A stretch of 26,700 nucleotides of DNA from CSBr16-57R1 sp041163265. Its GTDB lineage: Bacteria > Actinomycetota > Nitriliruptoria > Nitriliruptorales > Nitriliruptoraceae. The notes under the pieces were generated by a model. That model did not search any database and had not been told where the DNA came from. It saw nothing but the letters and a program-made list of their open reading frames with translations. Shown here one piece after another: positions 14,429 to 21,618 of this stretch. A program made the translations under genes and the position numbers. Position 1 is the first letter of the stretch. Each line of letters begins with the position of its first letter. The DNA lies in assembly GCA_041163265.1 (NCBI GenBank), contig JBEARL010000011.1, positions 1-26,700 of the forward strand, written 5' to 3'.

Positions 14429-17172
14429 GCGGGGAGGGGCCCGACGACGCCGGGGGCGTCGGCGCGCCGCTCGATCCGGGCGCACCCCTCGACGCCGGCG
14501 CGCTCGCCCGCACGCTGCCGCGGGCCCTGCGCCGCGCCGAGGACGGCCGCGCGCTGACGCGGACCGAGGCCGCCGCGCTCATGACGGCGCGGGGGGCCGA
14601 CCTCGAGCGGCTCGTGGCCGTCGCCGGACGCGTCCGCGACGCCGCGCCGTGGTACCGGCCGGGCGCCTGGGGCCGCGCGGCGGACGGGCGTCCGCGCATC
14701 ACCTACTCGCGGAAGGTGTTCGTCCCGCTGACCCACCTCTGCCGCGACGCCTGCGGGTACTGCACCTTCGCGCAGCCGCCGCGGGACGACGTGCCGGCGT
14801 TCCTCGCGCCCGACCGGGTGCTCGACATCGCGCGGGCGGGTGCGGCCGCGGGCTGCCGCGAGGCGCTGTTCACGCTGGGCGACCGGCCCGAGGAGCGGTG
14901 GCCCGCGGCGCGGGCCTGGCTGGACGCGCGCGGCTACGCGTCGACGCTCGAGTACCTCCGCGCCGTCGCGATCATGGTCATCGAGGCGACCGGGCTGATC
15001 CCGCACCTGAACCCGGGGCTGATGTCGTGGCAGGAGCTCGCGACGCTGCGGCCGGTCGCCGGCTCGATGGGCATCATGCTCGAGCAGGTCGCCGACCGGC
15101 TGCACGAGCGCGGCGGTCCGCACCACCGGGCGCCGACGAAGCGGGCCGCGCCGCGGCTGGCCACGCTCGAGGACGCCGGTCGCCTCTCGATCCCGTTCAC
15201 GTCCGGGATGCTCGTCGGGATCGGCGAGCGGCCCGAGGAGCGGGTCGACACGCTGCTGGCGCTCCGTGCCTCGCACCGTCGCCACGGGCACCTCCAGGAG
15301 GTCATCGTCCAGAACTTCCGGGCGAAGCCGGGCACCGCGATGCACGCCCGGCCGGACGCCGACGCCGACGACCTCGTCGCCGCCGTCGCGACCGCGCGGG
15401 TGCTGCTCGGCCCGACCGTGCACCTCCAGGCGCCGCCGAACCTCTCTCCGCGCGACCTGCCGCGGCTGCTGGCCGCCGGCATCGACGACTGGGGCGGCGT
15501 CTCGCCGGTCACGCCCGACCACGTCAACCCCGAGGCCCCCTGGCCCGAGGTCGAGCGGCTGGCCGCCGTCACCGCCGCGGCGGGGTTCGAGCTGGTCGAG
15601 CGCCTCACCGCCTACCCCGAGTACGTGACGACGCCGGACCCCTGGCTCGCCGGTCGGATGCGCGGCCCGGTCGCCGCGCTCGCGGGCCCCGACGGTCTGG
15701 CCGACCCGGCGGCCCGCCCCGTCGGGAGGCCGTGGCAGGACCCGGTCGTCGTGCCGCACGGCATGACCGCGGCGATGCGCGCCGTCGTCTCGGCCGCGGC
15801 CGGGGAGGAGTCCGGCAGCGCCGCCGACGGTCGCAACGCCCGCTCGGCCCGGGCCGAGGACGCCGTGCACCGGGCGGTGTTCGGCGACGTGCACGCGGTC
15901 GCCGCCGATCTGCTCGGAGGGCCGACGGGCGCCGCGCGCGCCGCCGCCGGGGGTTCGGTCGCCGCCGATGCGCCGGGTGCGCCGCCGCGGTCGCGGGTCC
16001 GGCGCGAGGTCGCGGCCGCGCTGGCGCGGGCCGCGCGCGGGACCGTGCTCGACGACCGCGAGGCACTGCTGCTGCTCTCCACCACCGGCGTCGAGCTGGA
16101 CGCGCTGGCGCGGACCGCGGACGAGGTCCGGGCCGAGCGGGTCGGCCCGGTCGTGACCTACGTCGTGAACCGGAACGTCAACGCGACCAACGTCTGCTAC
16201 GTCGGGTGCCGGTTCTGCGCCTTCGCGCAGCGCCGCGACGACCCCGACGCGTACACGCTCTCGCTCGCCGAGGTCGCCGACCGCGCCGAGGAGGCGTGGC
16301 ACGCGGGCGCGACCGAGGTCTGCATCCAGTCCGGCATCCACCCGGACCTCCCCGGCGACCACGCCTTCGCGATCCTCGACGCCGTGCGGGCGCGCGTGCC
16401 CGGGATCCACGTCCACGCCTTCAGCCCGATGGAGGTCGTGATGGGCGCGACCCGGCTGGGGATCGGCGTGGGCGAGTGGCTCGAGGAGGCGCGGCGGCGG
16501 GGGCTCGGCTCGATCCCCGGGACCGCGGCCGAGATCCTCGACGACGAGGTCCGGTGGGTGCTGACCAAGGGCAAGCTGCCGGCCGCGCAGTGGGTCGAGG
16601 TCGTGACCACGGCGCACGCGCTGGGGATCCCGTCGACCTCGACGATGATGTACGGGCACGTCGACGAGCCGCGCCACTGGGTCGCGCACCTGAAGCTGCT
16701 GCGACGCATCCAGGAGGACACCGGCGGCTTCACCGAGTTCGTCCCCCTCCCGTTCGTGCACCAGCTCGCGCCGATCTACCTCGCGGGGGTCGCGCGGCCG
16801 GGCTCGACGTTCGAGGAGGACCGCCGGGTCCACGCGCTGGCGCGGCTGCTGCTGGCCGGCGCGATCGACCACGTCCAGCTGTCCTGGGTGAAGCTCGGCC
16901 TCGGGGCCGCCGGTCCGCTGCTGACCGGCGGCTGCGACGACCTCGGCGGGACCCTGATGGAGGAGACGATCTCGCGGATGGCCGGTTCGACGCACGGCGT
17001 GCGTCAGACGCCGGAGGCCCTCGAGGCGGCGGCCGCGGCCGTCGGGCGGCCCGCCCGGCAGCGCCTCACCGACTACCGCCCCGCCCCGCCGCGGCGCCCG
17101 GATCTCGCTGCCGCCGGCGTCCGGGCCGGAACCTCCACGGGCGCCGGAACCTCTACAGATACCTTGACATAA
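14425..17172 (+). CDS. fbiC: Fo synthase, fused CofG-CofH radical SAM enzyme
   Basis: A 915-residue two-domain enzyme that makes the deazaflavin Fo from tyrosine and 5-amino-6-ribitylamino-uracil. The GTG start overlaps the preceding stop. The first radical SAM domain (CofG-like) carries C106-x3-C110-x2-C113 in the CRDACGYCTFAQ stretch, the second (CofH-like) C591-x3-C595-x2-C598 in CYVGCRFCAFAQ. Each triad holds a 4Fe-4S cluster. LNPGLMSWQEL and VQNFRAKPGTAMHARPD (CofG), and HAFSPMEVVMGATRLG and GKLPAAQWVEVV (CofH), confirm both halves. A linker of roughly 100 Ala-rich residues joins them. It is slightly longer than M. tuberculosis FbiC (856). The last residues (GTSTGAGTSTDTLT) come from DNA that also carries repeats and the -35 of the next gene's promoter. 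The stop is TAA, unusual here. Confidence 0.96.
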   Translation: MSGEGPDDAGGVGAPLDPGAPLDAGALARTLPRALRRAEDGRALTRTEAAALMTARGADLERLVAVAGRVRDAAPWYRPGAWGRAADGRPRITYSRKVFVPLTHLCRDACGYCTFAQPPRDDVPAFLAPDRVLDIARAGAAAGCREALFTLGDRPEERWPAARAWLDARGYASTLEYLRAVAIMVIEATGLIPHLNPGLMSWQELATLRPVAGSMGIMLEQVADRLHERGGPHHRAPTKRAAPRLATLEDAGRLSIPFTSGMLVGIGERPEERVDTLLALRASHRRHGHLQEVIVQNFRAKPGTAMHARPDADADDLVAAVATARVLLGPTVHLQAPPNLSPRDLPRLLAAGIDDWGGVSPVTPDHVNPEAPWPEVERLAAVTAAAGFELVERLTAYPEYVTTPDPWLAGRMRGPVAALAGPDGLADPAARPVGRPWQDPVVVPHGMTAAMRAVVSAAAGEESGSAADGRNARSARAEDAVHRAVFGDVHAVAADLLGGPTGAARAAAGGSVAADAPGAPPRSRVRREVAAALARAARGTVLDDREALLLLSTTGVELDALARTADEVRAERVGPVVTYVVNRNVNATNVCYVGCRFCAFAQRRDDPDAYTLSLAEVADRAEEAWHAGATEVCIQSGIHPDLPGDHAFAILDAVRARVPGIHVHAFSPMEVVMGATRLGIGVGEWLEEARRRGLGSIPGTAAEILDDEVRWVLTKGKLPAAQWVEVVTTAHALGIPSTSTMMYGHVDEPRHWVAHLKLLRRIQEDTGGFTEFVPLPFVHQLAPIYLAGVARPGSTFEEDRRVHALARLLLAGAIDHVQLSWVKLGLGAAGPLLTGGCDDLGGTLMEETISRMAGSTHGVRQTPEALEAAAAAVGRPARQRLTDYRPAPPRRPDLAAAGVRAGTSTGAGTSTDTLT

Positions 17173-17179
17173 CCTCCAC
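17130..17179 (+). repeat. Three direct repeats of AACCTCYAC at the sigma-factor promoter
   Basis: AACCTCCAC occurs at 17130-17138 and 17171-17179, with AACCTCTAC at 17148-17156. The first two belong to a longer 14-base repeat (17125-17138 and 17143-17156, one mismatch, 18-base period). The third sits between the -35 and -10 of the putative promoter. They are a likely protein-binding array, and the first two also encode the fbiC C-terminus. Confidence 0.5.
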
Positions 17180-17192
17180 ACGCTGGCACCAT
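17164..17192 (+). promoter_or_regulatory. Promoter of the ECF sigma factor gene
   Basis: A consensus -35 TTGACA (17164-17169) is followed after 17 bases by CACCAT (17187-17192), a weak -10 keeping the A2 and T6 positions. It overlaps the fbiC stop codon. The -35 is strong for such GC-rich DNA; the -10 is the weaker half of the call. Confidence 0.5.
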
Positions 17193-17251
17193 TCGGGGGT
17201 CGGACGCCCCGGTCGCCCCCCGGCGGCCGGGCCCCGGACCGGAGGTGCCGC

Positions 17252-17836
17252 GTGGCCAGCGCCGTCCTGCCCCGCTCGTCCGAGGTCGTCGGGGCGACGC
17301 CCGAGTCGCTCCTCGTCGCGGCCGCGGCCGGGGACGAGGCGTCCTTCGCCGCCCTCGTGACCCTCGTCCGGCCCCGCGTCGTCCGGGCGGCCGAGCGCAT
17401 CCTCCGGGACCCCGCGATGGCCGAGGAGGTCGCGCAGGAGGTCCTGCTCGAGGTCTGGCGCAAGGCCGACCGCTTCGACCCCGCGCGCGGCAGCGTCGCG
17501 GCCTGGGTCGCGACGCTCGCGCGCCGGCGCGCCGTCGACCGGGTCCGCAGCGAGCAGGCCGGCCGGGACCGCGACGACCGCGTCGCCCGCCGCAGCCAGG
17601 AGCGGGACCGCGACGTCGTGGCCGAGGAGGTCGAGCTCCGCCTCGAGCACTGGCAGGTCCGGCGGGCCCTCGCGGCCCTCAGCGACCGCCAGCGGGAGGC
17701 GATCGAGCTGGCCTACTTCGCCGGGCACACCTACCGCGACGTCGCCCGGGTGCTCGGGATCCCCGAGGGCACCGCCAAGTCGCGCCTGCGCGACGGGCTG
17801 CTGCGGCTGCGGGAGTCGCTCGACTCGCTCGCCTGA
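17252..17836 (+). CDS. ECF (group 4) RNA polymerase sigma factor, SigK-like
   Basis: A 194-residue sigma factor with only regions 2 and 4. The GTG start has a perfect GGAGGT 5 bases upstream. Region 2 runs from about residue 30 to 95: AEEVAQEVLLEVWRKADRFDP is the core-binding/-10 segment, followed by GSVAAWVATLARRRAVDRVR. A basic/acidic linker leads to region 4 (about 145-190): ALSDRQREAIELAYFAGHTY then RDVARVLGIPEGTAKSRLR, the helix-turn-helix that reads the -35. The pattern resembles the SigK group, which is usually held by a membrane anti-sigma (RskA) encoded next door; none is adjacent here. A hairpin follows its stop, so it may be transcribed alone. The signal it answers is unknown. Confidence 0.92.
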   Translation: MASAVLPRSSEVVGATPESLLVAAAAGDEASFAALVTLVRPRVVRAAERILRDPAMAEEVAQEVLLEVWRKADRFDPARGSVAAWVATLARRRAVDRVRSEQAGRDRDDRVARRSQERDRDVVAEEVELRLEHWQVRRALAALSDRQREAIELAYFAGHTYRDVARVLGIPEGTAKSRLRDGLLRLRESLDSLA

Positions 17837-17860
17837 GCCGCCGCCCGACCGGGCCGTCCT

Positions 17861-17881
17861 GCGCCGGGGGATCCCCGGCGC
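17861..17881 (+). terminator. Hairpin after the sigma-factor gene
   Basis: Perfect 9-bp arms GCGCCGGGG (17861-17869) and CCCCGGCGC (17873-17881) enclose a 3-base loop, 24 bases after the stop codon. There is no T tract. This is probably a terminator separating the sigma gene from whiB. Confidence 0.55.
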
Positions 17882-17899
17882 GACCCCCGAGGGCCTCGA

Positions 17900-17917
17900 A
17901 CCACCACATGTGGTGGT
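17900..17917. promoter_or_regulatory. 18-bp perfect palindrome upstream of whiB
   Basis: ACCACCACATGTGGTGGT is its own reverse complement and ends 39 bases before the whiB -35. The centre CACATGTG and lack of a loop suit a dimeric DNA-binding protein better than an RNA hairpin. I do not recognise it as a known actinobacterial operator. Confidence 0.5.
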
Positions 17918-17956
17918 CGGGCCACGTCGTCATCCCCACCCCTCGCGGACCTCGAC

Positions 17957-17984
17957 TTGACAGGCCCGTGCGCCGCGGCAGAAT
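17957..17984 (+). promoter_or_regulatory. Promoter of whiB
   Basis: A consensus TTGACA (17957-17962) and CAGAAT (17979-17984; four of six matches to TATAAT) are spaced by 16 bases. Seven bases separate the -10 from a GTG in the whiB frame at 17992, so transcription would begin at or next to that codon. Confidence 0.6.
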
Positions 17985-17991
17985 CACACCC

Positions 17992-18339
17992 GTGGAGTTC
18001 CACGCCCGTCATCATCCCCCCGAGGAGTCCGCGTTGCGCACCGACCCCGCCCTGGCCGGCCTGATCGCCGGCGGCCCCGGCCTCGACGAGGAGGAGGCCC
18101 GCGACTGGATGCTCGAGGCGCGGTGCCTCGACGCCGATCCCGAGGCGTTCTTCCCCGAGAAGGGCGGCTCCACGCGCGAGGCCAAGCGGATCTGCGCGGC
18201 CTGCCCCGTCCGGGTCGAGTGCCTCGACTACGCCCTGCGCAACGACGAGCGCTTCGGCATCTGGGGCGGGCTCTCCGAGCGCGAGCGGCGCCGCGCCAAG
18301 CGCGTCACGGGCCTGCGCAGCACCCGCCTCTCGGCCTGA
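17992..18339 (+). CDS. WhiB-family [4Fe-4S] transcriptional regulator (WhiB2/WhmD-type by context)
   Basis: A small DNA-binding partner of the principal sigma factor that carries a redox- and NO-sensitive 4Fe-4S cluster. The four cysteine ligands are visible: one in EARCLDADPEAFF, then CAACPVRVEC (C-x2-C-x5-C). The family turn GIWGGLSERERRRAKR follows, with a basic C-terminus for DNA contact. EAFFPEKGGSTREAKRIC is typical of the WhiB2/WhmD group, which controls septation and sporulation. Two starts compete: GTG at 17992, ideally placed for leaderless translation (115 residues), and TTG at 18034 with GAGGAG 6 bases upstream (101 residues). The longer form is given. Its position near fbiA/fbiB and the metallopeptidase matches whiB2 of mycobacteria. 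Confidence 0.92.
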   Translation: MEFHARHHPPEESALRTDPALAGLIAGGPGLDEEEARDWMLEARCLDADPEAFFPEKGGSTREAKRICAACPVRVECLDYALRNDERFGIWGGLSERERRRAKRVTGLRSTRLSA

Positions 18340-18342
18340 TCC

Positions 18343-18378
18343 CGGGTCCGTCCCGGACCCGCCGCGCGGGACGCGCGG
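18343..18378 (+). terminator. Tandem hairpins after whiB
   Basis: CGGGTCCG (18343-18350) pairs with CGGACCCG (18354-18361) across 3 bases. It is followed at once by CCGCGC (18362-18367) pairing with GCGCGG (18373-18378). They start 4 bases after the whiB stop and probably end its transcript. Confidence 0.55.
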
Positions 18379-18396
18379 CCCCGGGCCGGCCGGTGC

Positions 18397-18418
18397 CCCG
18401 CGGCTAGCGTCCCGCGGG
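18397..18418 (+). promoter_or_regulatory. -10 element inside an inverted repeat, upstream of the large GT2 gene
   Basis: TAGCGT (18405-18410) is flanked by CCCGCGG (18397-18403) and CCGCGGG (18412-18418), a 7-bp inverted repeat. The same hexamer TAGCGT precedes the metallopeptidase and DUF3499 genes. It would give a leader of about 37 bases before the GTG at 18454. Confidence 0.4.
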
Positions 18419-18453
18419 TTCGGCGGTGATCGGGCGACGGGGAGCACGCCATC

Positions 18454-21400
18454 GTGCAGGACGTCCCCCGCGTCGTCGCGGTCCTCGTCACCCACGGCGG
18501 GGCGCCCGACCTGCCCGACGCCGTCGCCGCGCTCGCGGCCCAGACCCACCCCCGCCTCGAGCCGGTCGCGGTCGACAACGCCAGCACCGACGGCACGCGC
18601 GTCCGGCTGGCCGAGCTGCTCGGTCCCGACCGGGTCGTCGTGGCCGACACCGACCTCGGCTTCGCCGGCGGCGTCGCCCTCGCGATGGACGCGCTGGCCG
18701 CCCGCGACGCGCGCGAGGGCGTCGACCCGGCCGAGGCCGACCGCGACCTCGTGCTGCTGCTCCACGACGACCTCGTGCTCGCCCCCGACGCGGTCGAGCG
18801 GCTCGTCGCGGCCCTCGAGGGCGACCCGCGCGTGGCGATCGTCGGGCCGAAGCTGCGGTGGGCCGAGCCGCCCGACCGGCTGCAGGCCGTCGGCGCGACG
18901 ATCGACCTGACGGGCCGCGTCGACGACGGCCTCGACCCCGACGAGCGCGACCAGGGCCAGCACGACGAGCGCTCGCGGGTCCTGTTCGTCGGCACGCCCG
19001 GCATGCTGGTCCGGCGCCGGGTCCTCGCCGAGCTGGGAGGGTTCGACGTCCGGACGCACGCCTTCCGCGAGGACCTCGACCTGTGCTGGCGCGCCGCCCT
19101 CGTCGGCCACGACGTCGAGGTCGTCCCGGCGGCCGTCGCATCCCACGGCGCGCTCGGGGCCGAGCACCTCCGCGCCGGCAGCATCGCCGAGCTCGGTCCG
19201 CGGTTCCTCGCCGAGCGGAACACGCTGGCCGCGCTGCTCGTGAACTACGGCGCGCCGCGGCTGGCCGTCGTGCTGCCGCTGGCCGTGGTGGTCGGCGTCG
19301 CGAAGACCCTCGGGTTCCTCCTCGCGCGACGCCTCGGCGACGCCCGCGACACGCTGGCGGCCTGGGCCTGGAACGTCGTCCACCTGCCCGGGACGCTCCG
19401 CCGCCGCCGACGCGTCCAGCGCGGGCGGCGCCGGACCGACGCCGAGCTGACCCCCCTGTTCGGACGGGTCACGCCCCGGCTCCGCGCCTACGTCGAGGCG
19501 CTGGCCGACCGCCTCGCCGGCGATGTGCCGCTCCCGGGGGAGGACGCGCCCGCGGCGGCGCCGCGCGGCGACGACGGGACGGACGGCCGACCCGGGCTGC
19601 TCCGCCGCCTCGTGACCGGGGCGCCGACCCGCGCGGTCGGTCTGCCCACGGCGCTGCTCCTGCTCGTCGGCCTGCGCGGCGCGGTCATCCCCGGCGGGGT
19701 GCTCCGCGGCGGCGACCTGGTCCCGCTGCCGGCGGGCGACGGGCTGATCGCCCGGCACCTCGCCTCGTGGCACGACACGGGCATGACGCTGAGCCCCCTC
19801 GACCCCTCGCCCGTGCAGCTCGTCGTCGGCCTGCTGCAGGCGCTGCTGCCGGGACCGGACGGCCTCGTGCTGCGGGTCCTGCTCCTGCTGCCGGTGCTGC
19901 TCGCGTGGGTCCTGGCGCTGCGGGCCTCGGCCGGCGTGACCCGGCGTCCCGCCGTGCGGGTCGCGCTGGCGTCGCTGTACGTCGCGTCCCCACCGGCACT
20001 CGCCGTCGTCCGGACCGGCGACCTGCAGGGCCTCGCGGTCCTCGTGCTGGCGCCGCTGCTGGTCGTGCTGCTGCGGACCGTGCTCGACCCCGCGGCGGGC
20101 GTGGTCGCCGTCTGGCGCCGCCTCGCGACCGCGGCCGTCGCCGCGACCGTGCTGGTCGCCGCGGTCCCCGCGCTCGCGCCGCTGGTCCCGCTGCTCGCGC
20201 TGGCGGGGATCGGCCACGCGCTCGTCGCCGTCCCCCGGGGCCGGTGGCGCCGCACCCTCGCCGTCCGCTCGCTCCTGCTCGGCCTGCTGCCGGTCGCGCT
20301 GCTCGGCCCGTGGCTGGCGGCGCTCCCCGACGTGCTCGTGGGGCTGACCGCGGCGGGGTCCGCCGTCCGCGGCGGCCACCCCCTCGCCTGGCTGGCGCTG
20401 GCGCCCGGCGGCGCGGACCCGGTCGCGACCGGTCCCGTCGCGCTCGCGTCCGGCGTCGCGCTGCTGCTCGCGGCGGGGCTCGGGGCGGTGCTCCGCGTCA
20501 CCGTCGCACCGCGCTCGACCGTGGCCCTGGTGCTCGTGGTGGTCGGCGCGCCGACGCTGGCCTGGGTGCTCGACCGCGTCGCGTGGGACGTCCGCCCGTC
20601 GATCCTCCTGCTGCCGGCCGCCGGCGCGGCGCTGCTGCTCGCCGGCGCCGCGACGACGCTGCTGCCCGGGGTCCTGCGCGACCACCCGTTCGGCTGGCGC
20701 CAGCTCGCGGCGGGCGGCGTCGGTGCGGTGCTCGCCCTCACCGCCGCCGCGGGGCTGGTCCGCCACGCGCTCGACGGCGCGCCCGAGCTGGCCCGCGATC
20801 CCGTCGTCCCCGCCTACGTCGCGACGCTCGGGCCCGTCGCCCCGGCCCGCGTCCTCGTCCTCGGTGCGACCCCCGGGGGCGTCTTCTGGGAGGTCGTCCC
20901 TGCGGCCGGGCCGGACCTCTCGGCGCTCGGGACCCGCCACGACCCGGTCGCGGCCGCGCTGGTCGCGGCGGCGGTCGAGGACGTCCTCGCCGGGACCGAC
21001 CCGCGGGCCGCCGGGCGGCTCGGTCGGCTCGGCGTCGGCGCCGTCGTCGTCCCGGCGGGCCGCGACTCGGCCGACCTCGACGCCGCCCTGCGCGCGCAGG
21101 TCGACCTCGATCCGCTGCCGAGCCTCGAGGGTCGGGTCGCACGCGTCGTCGGCGCCGTGCCGATCGCCGGCGTCGCGACGGCGCTGACCAGCACCGACCG
21201 GGTGCCGGACCCCACGACGCCGCCGCGCGCGGTCGCGGCCGCGCTCGCGCGCGACGCGGGGGGCGCGCTGCGCGGTCCGTCGGGTCCCGGCGGGGACCTC
21301 CTCGTCGCCGTCCCCGCACGCTCGGGCGTCGAGGTGCTCGTCGACGGGACGCCGCGCCCGCTGCTGAACGACGACGGGCTGGTCCGCGTGGCCGGGGTCC

Positions 21401-21618
21401 CCGCCGACGCCGAGGTCGAGGTGCGACTGCCGGAGCGGCGGGACCGCCGGACGTGGCTGGTGGTGCAGGGGTTCGTGCTGCTGGCCGTCGTGTCGGTCGG
21501 TGCCCGCCCGCCCCGCGTCGCCGTCCGAGCGGCGGAGCGGCGACGGGCGGCCGAGGCGGGGGCCGCGGCCGCGGACGGGGCGGCGGGCACCGACGGGGTG
21601 GCGGAGGTGGCCGGATGA
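18454..21618 (+). CDS. Large membrane-bound GT2 family glycosyltransferase
   Basis: A 1054-residue protein with a cytoplasmic GT-A domain followed by a long membrane part. The GTG start has GGGGAG 9 bases upstream. The N-terminal 250 residues show VVAVLVTHGG, VDNASTDGTRVRL, DLGFAGGVALAMD, LLLHDDLVLAPDAV (acidic metal site), GTPGMLVRRRVLAELGGFD and REDLDLCWRAAL (catalytic ED). After one hydrophobic stretch (about 265-290) and an Arg-rich loop, residues from about 390 to 775 form many Leu/Val/Ala helices, probably ten or more. A soluble region outside the membrane and a final helix near residue 1010 complete it. Actinobacteria commonly keep such a gene between whiB and DUF5719. It is probably a wall-glycan polymerising or modifying enzyme; its substrate is unknown. 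Confidence 0.88.
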   Translation: MQDVPRVVAVLVTHGGAPDLPDAVAALAAQTHPRLEPVAVDNASTDGTRVRLAELLGPDRVVVADTDLGFAGGVALAMDALAARDAREGVDPAEADRDLVLLLHDDLVLAPDAVERLVAALEGDPRVAIVGPKLRWAEPPDRLQAVGATIDLTGRVDDGLDPDERDQGQHDERSRVLFVGTPGMLVRRRVLAELGGFDVRTHAFREDLDLCWRAALVGHDVEVVPAAVASHGALGAEHLRAGSIAELGPRFLAERNTLAALLVNYGAPRLAVVLPLAVVVGVAKTLGFLLARRLGDARDTLAAWAWNVVHLPGTLRRRRRVQRGRRRTDAELTPLFGRVTPRLRAYVEALADRLAGDVPLPGEDAPAAAPRGDDGTDGRPGLLRRLVTGAPTRAVGLPTALLLLVGLRGAVIPGGVLRGGDLVPLPAGDGLIARHLASWHDTGMTLSPLDPSPVQLVVGLLQALLPGPDGLVLRVLLLLPVLLAWVLALRASAGVTRRPAVRVALASLYVASPPALAVVRTGDLQGLAVLVLAPLLVVLLRTVLDPAAGVVAVWRRLATAAVAATVLVAAVPALAPLVPLLALAGIGHALVAVPRGRWRRTLAVRSLLLGLLPVALLGPWLAALPDVLVGLTAAGSAVRGGHPLAWLALAPGGADPVATGPVALASGVALLLAAGLGAVLRVTVAPRSTVALVLVVVGAPTLAWVLDRVAWDVRPSILLLPAAGAALLLAGAATTLLPGVLRDHPFGWRQLAAGGVGAVLALTAAAGLVRHALDGAPELARDPVVPAYVATLGPVAPARVLVLGATPGGVFWEVVPAAGPDLSALGTRHDPVAAALVAAAVEDVLAGTDPRAAGRLGRLGVGAVVVPAGRDSADLDAALRAQVDLDPLPSLEGRVARVVGAVPIAGVATALTSTDRVPDPTTPPRAVAAALARDAGGALRGPSGPGGDLLVAVPARSGVEVLVDGTPRPLLNDDGLVRVAGVPADAEVEVRLPERRDRRTWLVVQGFVLLAVVSVGARPPRVAVRAAERRRAAEAGAAAADGAAGTDGVAEVAG

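Noticed and set aside
17128..17170. ECF-type autoregulatory promoter from the GGAAC sequences at 17128 and 17146
   Set aside because: No CGTT- or CGTC-like -10 is seen at 16-17 bases from either GGAAC. The TTGACA promoter fits better.
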